The translations under genes and the position numbers were made by a program. Shown here piece after piece: positions 58,588 through 64,000 of a stretch of 64,000 bases of DNA. The notes below the pieces were generated by a model that saw nothing but the letters and a program-made list of their open reading frames with translations, ran no database searches and was not told the DNA's origin. Source of the stretch: Streptomyces wuyuanensis (GTDB lineage: Bacteria; Actinomycetota; Actinomycetes; Streptomycetales; Streptomycetaceae); assembly GCF_900103455.1 (NCBI RefSeq), contig NZ_FNHI01000029.1, forward strand, positions 37,697-101,696, given 5' to 3'. How positions within the stretch are numbered: the stretch's first letter is position 1; each line of letters starts with the position of its first letter.

Positions 58588-59826
58588 TCACCGGCCCCGG
58601 CGGCCCGCACGGGAGTGCTCACCGGCACGAAATCGCACCGCCGGTGGGCCGGCCGGTTCGTCCCGCTTGGGCGCGCCCGGGGGCTCCTCGCGCACCGCGC
58701 CGTTCCCGTCCTCCCCGGCGCCCTTCCGGCCCCTGCCGCGCGTCATGGCGACGCCCGCCAGGACGACCGCCATGCCGAGGACGACCCGGAGCCCGATGTC
58801 CTCCCCCAGCACGAGCGCGCCGAGCGCGACGGACACCACGGGCAGCAGATAGCCGACCGTCGCCGCGCCGGTGGCGCCCTCGTCGGCGATCAGCCGGTAG
58901 TTGAGGTAGAAGGTGACTCCGGTTCCGAGGATCCCGAGCACCACGACCGCGACGAGCGCGGTGGCATCGGCTCCCGCGGGCGCCACCGGCCCGCCCGTCA
59001 CGGGGAGCGCCATCAGGCTCAGCCCGCTCGCGGCGACCAGCTGGGCGCCGGCGAGGGCCAGGACGGGTGGTGAAGGTCCGCCCCGCCCCGCCCTGCGGGC
59101 GGACGGAGCCGCTTTCGCGGCACGCCCCGTCGGCTCGTCGCCCCGCCCGGTCAGGGTTCGGTCCATGTACACGAAGGCTGCCGCGTAACTCAGCGCGGCA
59201 CCCAGCAGGGCGAGGGCGCCCGGGCCGAGCCGTCCGGACTCCCGCCACGGGGCGAAGATCAGCACGGTGCCGGCGAATCCGAGGAGGAGGCCGGCATGCC
59301 GGACGCGGCCGAGTCCTCGCTCGGTGCCGAGGCCGATGCCGATCAGCAGGGACCACAGCGGTGTGGTGGCGTTCAGCACGCCCGCCACGGAGGAGTCGAC
59401 CGTCTGCTCCCCCACCGCGAAGAGCAGGAACGGCAGGACGTTGCACAGGAACGCGGCCACGAGCAGCCGGCCCCATGTGCCCCGGTCCCTCGGCAGCCTC
59501 TGGCCGGAGGCCGAGGCGAGGGCGAGCAGCACCGCGGCGCCGAGGACGCACCGGGCGACGGTGATCTGGAGCGGGGACAGGCCGTGGTTCAGCGCGATCT
59601 TGATCCAGAGAAAGCCCGAGCCCCAGAGGAAGGCCAGCAGTGCCATCCGCACGGCGGTCGCGGCTCCGCCCCTGCCGGAACCGCCGGGCAGCCCGGCCGC
59701 TCCTCGTCGGGCCGTGCTCCGTCCGGCAGCACTCGAAGCGCCGCCGCGTCCTCCGGCCGCCGCCGTTCCGACTGGGCCCCGCCCGGCTCCGCCGCGTCCG
59801 GCTCCGCCCCGCATGCCGATCGTCAT
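58588..59826 (-). CDS. EamA/DMT-family transporter
   Basis: A 412-aa membrane protein: Gly/Ala/Arg-rich N-terminus (about 55 residues), ten membrane helices in two EamA repeats (FLWGSGFLWIKIALNHGLSPLQITVAR; GILGTGVTFYLNYRLIADEGATGAATVGYLLPVVSVALGALVLGED) and a charged C-terminal tail. Likely exports a metabolite or amino acid. GGGGAGA precedes the ATG at 59826. Divergent from a LysR regulator, the usual sign of regulation by it. Both ends are more disordered than in most relatives. Confidence 0.9.
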   Translation of the reverse strand: MTIGMRGGAGRGGAGRGPVGTAAAGGRGGASSAAGRSTARRGAAGLPGGSGRGGAATAVRMALLAFLWGSGFLWIKIALNHGLSPLQITVARCVLGAAVLLALASASGQRLPRDRGTWGRLLVAAFLCNVLPFLLFAVGEQTVDSSVAGVLNATTPLWSLLIGIGLGTERGLGRVRHAGLLLGFAGTVLIFAPWRESGRLGPGALALLGAALSYAAAFVYMDRTLTGRGDEPTGRAAKAAPSARRAGRGGPSPPVLALAGAQLVAASGLSLMALPVTGGPVAPAGADATALVAVVVLGILGTGVTFYLNYRLIADEGATGAATVGYLLPVVSVALGALVLGEDIGLRVVLGMAVVLAGVAMTRGRGRKGAGEDGNGAVREEPPGAPKRDEPAGPPAVRFRAGEHSRAGRRGR

Positions 59827-59932
59827 GTCCCGTCTCCCCTCGCCGGTGCCCGTGTCGGTCCCACGCCAGGGTCCTCCACCAGTTTCAACAGGACAAGTGA
59901 AAAGTTCTGCACACACCATTAACCTGTACTGC

Positions 59933-60820
59933 ATGCTTGATGTGAGGCGCATGCAGATCCTGCGGGCAGTGGTCGGCAGCGGATCGGTCACCGCGGCGGC
60001 CGCCCGGCTCGGCTACACCCCGTCGGCCGTCAGCCAGCAGGTCGCCGCTCTGGAGAAGGAGGCCGGCACGGAGCTGCTCGAACGGGTGGGCAGGGGCGTA
60101 CGGCCCACGCCGGCCGGGCTGCTGCTCAGCGAGCACGCCGCCGCCATCGGCCGCCAGGTCGCCGAGGCCGAGACGGCCCTGGCCGATCTGCGGGAGGGCC
60201 GTACGGGCCGGCTGTCGGTGCGCTACTTCGCCACGGTCGGCGCGCCCCTGGTCGCCCCCGCCCTCGCCCGTCTGCGGCGCGACCGTCCCGGCGTACAGGT
60301 GGAGCTCAGGCTCTCCGGCTCGGCGGACCCGCTGTCGGAGGTCGTGCGAGGGGAGGCCGATCTGGCGCTCGTGGTGCGGCCGCACGGGCCCGTGGACGGT
60401 GTCCGTCTGGAGCATCTGCTCGACGACCCGTATCGCGCTGTGCTGCCCAAGGGGCACCCGCTGGCCACGAGGCGCGTCGTCGACCTCGCCGAACTCGCCG
60501 GCGAGCCCTGGGTCCGCAGCGAATGGCCGGGCCCGTGCCTGGACGCCGTGCTCGACGCGTGCGCGACCGCCGGATTCAGCCCGGACTTCGCAGTGGACAG
60601 TGAGGACTACGCCACGGCACAGGGCTTGGTGGCGGCCGGTCTAGGCATCGGCATGATCCCGCTGACCGGGCTGCGCTCCCCGCACCCCGGCGTCGTCGTA
60701 CGGAAGGTGCGGCGGCCGGAGCCCGTACGCGCCGTCCACGCGGCGGTGCGGGAAACGGCGCCGGACACCCCGGCGCTGCGCGGTCTGCTCGACGCGCTCC
60801 GGGACGCGGCCGTCCAATGA
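59933..60820 (+). CDS. LysR-family transcriptional regulator
   Basis: A 295-aa LysR protein: winged HTH at 1-60 (MLDVRRMQILRAVVGSGSVTAAAARLGYTPSAVSQQVAALEKEAG), then a periplasmic-binding-like effector domain (about 88-290). It probably controls the divergent EamA exporter gene; the shared 106-base intergenic holds both promoters. A TAACCT box ends 7 bases before the ATG and no ribosome site is present, so translation may be leaderless. The effector cannot be read from sequence. Confidence 0.92.
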   Translation: MLDVRRMQILRAVVGSGSVTAAAARLGYTPSAVSQQVAALEKEAGTELLERVGRGVRPTPAGLLLSEHAAAIGRQVAEAETALADLREGRTGRLSVRYFATVGAPLVAPALARLRRDRPGVQVELRLSGSADPLSEVVRGEADLALVVRPHGPVDGVRLEHLLDDPYRAVLPKGHPLATRRVVDLAELAGEPWVRSEWPGPCLDAVLDACATAGFSPDFAVDSEDYATAQGLVAAGLGIGMIPLTGLRSPHPGVVVRKVRRPEPVRAVHAAVRETAPDTPALRGLLDALRDAAVQ

Positions 60821-61024
60821 TCAACCGCCGGTGCGGGGTACCGGGTGGAGGGGGCCCTCGGAGCACCCCTGAGTGACGATCCCGGCCGGAGCCCGTACCG
60901 ACGACGCCCCGGGGCGGCCGGCACCGGCCGGTATCACCGGCGCCGGCCGTGGCTTCCGGAATCAGGCCGTGCGTTCGGCGCCCGGACGGCTCACGATGGG
61001 CTTGAGGCGAACGGAGGCACAGCG

Positions 61025-61486
61025 ATGAGCAGCTCTTCGATACGGATCACGGCCGCCCTGTCCACCGAGCACCGCGGGCGGCTGATGGAGATGGCCAGGG
61101 ACGTCAAGTTCCCCGAAGGGGCCCGTGTCTTCGAGGAGGGCCGCCTCGCCGACCGGTTCTGGATCATCCGGTCCGGCACCGTCACCCTGGACATCCGTGT
61201 TCCCGGACGGCGCCCGGCCGTGATCGAGAACCTCGGCTTCGGCGAACTCGTGGGCTGGTCGTGGCTCTTCCCGCCGTACCTCTGGCAGTTGGGCGCCGAG
61301 GCCATGACCCCGGTACGCGCCCAGGAGTTCGACGCGGCAGCGGTCCGCATGCTGATGGACGCCGACCCCGCGTTCGGCTCGGCGATCGGCCAGTGGGTCG
61401 GCAGGGTCCTGGCCCACCGGCTGCACTCGGCCCGGGTGCGCTTGCTGGACCTGTACGCCCCGTACGGCAGCGGTCTCACACCTTGA
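61025..61486 (+). CDS. Cyclic nucleotide-binding domain protein
   Basis: A 153-aa protein with one CRP-type cyclic nucleotide-binding beta-roll: VKFPEGARVFEEGRLADRFWIIRSGTVTLDIRV, then the phosphate-binding-cassette position GFGELVGWSWLFPPYLW. The canonical RxS/T Arg that holds the cyclic phosphate is not evident in the cassette, so it may bind another ligand or none. There is no HTH or other output domain. ATG at 61025 with no clear operon partner. Confidence 0.85.
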   Translation: MSSSSIRITAALSTEHRGRLMEMARDVKFPEGARVFEEGRLADRFWIIRSGTVTLDIRVPGRRPAVIENLGFGELVGWSWLFPPYLWQLGAEAMTPVRAQEFDAAAVRMLMDADPAFGSAIGQWVGRVLAHRLHSARVRLLDLYAPYGSGLTP

Positions 61487-61714
61487 ACCGAACCCCTTGC
61501 GGCCCGGGGCGCCCGGCCGCGCCGACCGCCACCGATCCGCTGCCGGGTGCCCACCCGGCATCATCGTCGTACCGGGAACCGGCCGGGCGCGTGCCGTCGT
61601 TACACCATCGTTCCGCCGGCGCGGCGCCATCGAGTCGCTGCCGTTCCGCCGTCGTGTTCGCTGCCGTTGCCGTAGTCGCTGTCGTCGTCGTTCGGAGGAG
61701 CTGGGAAGTGCACC

Positions 61715-62629
61715 GTGGGTTATGAGGTCCGTGGCGGTCCGGCCGCGACCGAGGAGAGCCGCGCCGGCAACGGCGCTCGCAGCGGCCCCAGACTCGTGGC
61801 CGTCAGCGATCTGCACGTGCGGTACGCCGAGAACCGCGACATCGTCGAGGGCCTGCACCCGGAGTCGGACGAGGACTGGCTGCTGGTCGCCGGTGACGTC
61901 GGCGAGTACGTCGCCGATGTGCGCCGGACGCTGGAGTTGCTGGCCGGGCGGTTCGCCAAGGTGGTCTGGACACCGGGCAACCACGAACTGTGGACGCCTC
62001 CCGGCGACCCCGTGCAGCTGCGGGGCGAGCAGCGGTACGAACACCTGGTGCGGATCTGCCGCGAACTGGGAGTGGTCACTCCCGAGGACCCGTTCCCGGT
62101 CTGGGAGGGGCCGGGCGGACCGGTGGCGATCGCCCCGCTCTTCGTGCTCTACGACTACTCCTTCCGGCCTGCCGGAGCGCGCTCCAAGGAGGAGGCCCTC
62201 GTGATCGCGGAGCAGGCCGGCGTGGTCTGCAGGGACGAGTTCCTGCTGCACCCGGATCCCCATCCGTCACGGGACGCCTGGTGCCGCGCCCGGCTGCGGA
62301 TCACGGAAGCCAGGCTGTCCGAAGTACCGCCGGAGCTGCCGACCGTGCTGGTCAATCACTTTCCGCTGGTGCGCGAGCCCACCCGCGTCCTGTGGCACCC
62401 CGAGTTCGCCCTCTGGTGCGGCACGGAGGCGACGGCCGACTGGCCGCGCCGGTTCCGCGCGTCCGCCGTCGTCCACGGCCATCTGCACGTCCCGCGGCTC
62501 GTGTGGTGGGAGGGCGTGCCGCACCAGGAGGTGTCCCTCGGCTATCCGCGCGAGTGGCGCAGGCGACCGGGTACGCCCGGCCGTCCCGTCGAGGTCTTCC
62601 CGCTGGTGCCGGACGGAGCGCGCGCATGA
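61715..62629 (+). CDS. Calcineurin-like metallophosphoesterase
   Basis: A 304-aa phosphoesterase with all metal motifs in order: DLHVRYAENR (Asp, His), LLVAGDVGE (Asp), TPGNHELW (Asn, His), VLVNHFPL (His) and VVHGHLHVPR (His pair). About 25 disordered residues precede. GTG start at 61715. Its last codon overlaps the phosphopantetheinyl transferase start (ATGA), so the two are translationally coupled, and the substrate may relate to phosphopantetheine or CoA; that is inference. Confidence 0.9.
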   Translation: MGYEVRGGPAATEESRAGNGARSGPRLVAVSDLHVRYAENRDIVEGLHPESDEDWLLVAGDVGEYVADVRRTLELLAGRFAKVVWTPGNHELWTPPGDPVQLRGEQRYEHLVRICRELGVVTPEDPFPVWEGPGGPVAIAPLFVLYDYSFRPAGARSKEEALVIAEQAGVVCRDEFLLHPDPHPSRDAWCRARLRITEARLSEVPPELPTVLVNHFPLVREPTRVLWHPEFALWCGTEATADWPRRFRASAVVHGHLHVPRLVWWEGVPHQEVSLGYPREWRRRPGTPGRPVEVFPLVPDGARA

Positions 62630-63285
62630 TCGGAAAGCTGCTGCCCCCGCCGATCGCGGTCTGCGAGGTGTTCGGCGACCCGCCGGTGTCGGAGATGTAC
62701 CCCGAGGAGCGGGCCGTCGTGGCGAACGCCGTGCCCGAACGGCAACGGGAGTTCGGCACGGTCCGGGCATGCGCGCGCAAGGCGCTCGAGGAACTCGGCT
62801 TCGCGCCCGGACCGATCCTCCCGGGAGCCTCGAGGGCGCCGCAGTGGCCGCCCGGTGCGGTCGGCGCGATGACCCACTGCCAGGGCTACCGGGCGGCGGC
62901 GGTGGCACGTGCCGCCGACGTCCTGACGGTCGGCCTGGACGCCGAGCCCCATCTCCCCCTGCCCGACGAGGGAGTCCTCGGTCTCGTCACCCTCCCCGAG
63001 GAACGCGCGGCGCTGGATCGGCTGAGCGCCCTACGGCCCGAAGTCTGCTGGGACCGGCTGCTGTTCAGCGCCAAGGAGAGCGTCTACAAGGCCTGGTACC
63101 CGCTGACCGGGCGATGGCTGGACTTCGAGGAGGCGGCCCTCACGATCGATCCCGACGACGCCACGTTCCACGCCCGGCTCCTCGTGGACGGTCCGGTCGT
63201 CGGTGGCCGCCCGCTGACGGGCTTCGACGGGCGCTGGCTCGTCGAGTCGGGACTGGTCGTCACCGCCATCGCGATGGTGCGCTGA
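62626..63285 (+). CDS. 4'-Phosphopantetheinyl transferase (Sfp/EntD type)
   Basis: A 219-aa PPTase that moves phosphopantetheine from CoA to carrier proteins of polyketide, nonribosomal peptide or fatty acid synthases. Motifs: GAMTHCQGYRAAAVA, the Mg-binding VGLDAEPHLPL (Asp, Glu) and the KESVYKAWYPLTGRWLDFEE core (catalytic Glu and Lys). Length and the WYPLTGRWLDF signature fit the Streptomyces EntD-like group. It is coupled to the phosphoesterase upstream. A terminator follows at 63299. No synthase cluster is in the window, so it is likely a general activator. Confidence 0.94.
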   Translation: MIGKLLPPPIAVCEVFGDPPVSEMYPEERAVVANAVPERQREFGTVRACARKALEELGFAPGPILPGASRAPQWPPGAVGAMTHCQGYRAAAVARAADVLTVGLDAEPHLPLPDEGVLGLVTLPEERAALDRLSALRPEVCWDRLLFSAKESVYKAWYPLTGRWLDFEEAALTIDPDDATFHARLLVDGPVVGGRPLTGFDGRWLVESGLVVTAIAMVR

Positions 63286-63298
63286 GGAGGGCGAGAGC

Positions 63299-63340
63299 GC
63301 GGCCGCGTGACGGGGGGCACAGCGTCACCCGCGCGGCCGC
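63299..63340 (+). terminator. Hairpin after PPTase operon
   Basis: GCGGCCGCGTGACG (63299-63312) pairs with CGTCAC (63323-63328) and GCGGCCGC (63333-63340) with a 4-base bulge on the right arm. Strong stem 14 bases after the stop. Confidence 0.7.
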
Positions 63341-63501
63341 CCTCGGCGCGCCTGCGGGGATCCGCCAAATGCGATGGGAACGGGCGCTCTTGGGCGGCAA
63401 CCGGCCCCGTATGCGGAATCGGAGCCCCGGAACGGCGGAAGGCCGCTCCCGGACCAACTCCGGAAACGGCCCCCTCATGGGTGAACCACCACTTCGAAAA
63501 G

Positions 63502-63575
<74 letters not shown>

Positions 63576-63721
63576 ATGCGCGGATCCCCGGGGTTTGGCC
63601 CCGGCCGAGCGCGCAAGAGAACATTACCTCAATTCGCACCCCGCTCGGAGACAGGACCGTCGCCGTGCGCCCGCGGGTACGTCATTGGGCCCGGCGGCCG
63701 GGCAGGAGTGACAATCGGGGC

Positions 63722-64000
63722 GTGACCAGGACGTCGAGGGATCGCGATGACGAGGGCCGGGCGCGCAACGCGCGTCCCCGGGACGGGCTGGGCCGGCCGC
63801 TGCCGTACGGGCAGGAAGGTGTGGACCGGCAGCCGGAAGGGGTGGTCCGCACGCCCGACGGGACTCTGGCCGAGGCGCAGCGCCTGCTCGACGCGGGCAT
63901 GCCGTTCCACGCCCATGAGGTGCTGGAGGACGCGTGGAAGTCCGGACCCGACGAGGAGCGGGGGCTGTGGCGGGGACTGGCCCAGCTCGCGGTGGGACTG
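63722..64000 (+). CDS. DUF309 family protein (cut by right edge)
   Basis: First 93 codons of a protein whose GTG start is at 63722. After ~50 residues of leader it has the DUF309 core: AQRLLDAGMPFHAHEVLEDAWKSGP, followed by GLWRGLAQLAVGL, in which His-x-x-His-Glu is the family hallmark. Small helical proteins of unknown function. A GACAAT box lies 6 bases before the GTG, and there is no usual ribosome site, so it may be leaderless. The C-terminus lies outside the window. Confidence 0.85.
   Translation, partial: MTRTSRDRDDEGRARNARPRDGLGRPLPYGQEGVDRQPEGVVRTPDGTLAEAQRLLDAGMPFHAHEVLEDAWKSGPDEERGLWRGLAQLAVGL

Noticed and set aside
62626..63285. Secondary-metabolite cluster around the PPTase
   Set aside because: Flanked by a phosphoesterase and a tRNA, with no synthase, tailoring or export genes nearby.

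Overview
The window is a 64 kb piece of chromosome from a Streptomyces or very close relative. The evidence is the very high GC content with GC-rich third codon positions, SpoIIE/STAS/anti-sigma kinase signalling genes, WS/DGAT acyltransferase, a 4'-phosphopantetheinyl transferase, a DUF5133-type small protein, a sigma-B-type sigma factor, and dense Streptomyces-style gene packing with GTG starts. I see no insertion sequence, prophage, CRISPR array, origin or complete secondary-metabolite cluster. It reads as core to moderately accessory chromosome. All family assignments come from reading the translated sequence; no database search was run.

Layout, left to right. 0-8 kb: an Asn/Gly-rich secreted protein (cut by the left edge) divergent from a class F sortase, the LysX-type fusion of lysyl-phosphatidylglycerol synthase and lysyl-tRNA synthetase, a universal stress protein, an APC amino acid permease and an ECF-like sigma factor. 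8-16 kb: a leftward operon-like set with a LytTR response regulator, small membrane proteins, a DUF485 protein, an acetate-type Na+/solute symporter and a LytS-like sensor kinase, then two divergent zinc-finger anti-sigma-like genes. 16-21.7 kb: an Fpg/Nei glycosylase, a WS/DGAT acyltransferase, a PAS-GAF-SpoIIE-HATPase phosphatase and a lipoprotein. 21.7-25 kb: a rightward YndJ-DUF1990-lipase maturation factor operon behind a promoter with two palindromic operators, then a 55-codon peptide gene missed by size cut-offs. 25-33 kb: a zinc-ribbon SDR protein with a degenerate active site, glgC, glgA/glgM, an FhuF-like Fe-S protein, a DMT transporter and an Rpf-LysM-M23 cell-wall hydrolase.

33-42 kb: 6-phosphogluconate dehydrogenase, a proline-rich small protein, a repeat-rich intergenic stretch, panD with a GNAT protein and an Asp/Glu racemase-like protein, a hypothetical protein, a three-gene WXG-like/lipoprotein operon and an AraC regulator. 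42-48.5 kb: a DUF5133-like protein, a BrkB/YihY membrane protein, a two-gene RNA-repair cassette (Rnl1-type ligase plus polynucleotide kinase-phosphatase) and a DUF350 membrane protein. 48.5-58 kb: a stress-signalling block with a sigma-B-type factor that has a matching promoter in front of it, PRC-barrel and CBS proteins, an ANTAR-GAF-PAS-SpoIIE phosphatase, a HAMP-array hybrid kinase, an RsbW-like kinase and a STAS antagonist. 58-64 kb: a small protein strikingly like eukaryotic RhoGDI, an EamA transporter with a divergent LysR regulator, a cyclic-nucleotide-binding protein, a metallophosphoesterase translationally coupled to a 4'-phosphopantetheinyl transferase, tRNA-Pro(GGG) and the start of a DUF309 protein.

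How the genes fit together: the strongest theme is partner-switching stress signalling (two SpoIIE phosphatases, one STAS protein, one HATPase, one sigma-B-type sigma factor, GAF/PAS/HAMP sensors). A second theme is the cell envelope (sortase, LysX, Rpf/M23 hydrolase). The items I would look at first are the RhoGDI-like gene at 58.1 kb, the 55-aa peptide gene at 24.8 kb, the RNA-repair cassette at 45-47 kb, the panD-adjacent GNAT, and the operator pair at 21.75 kb.
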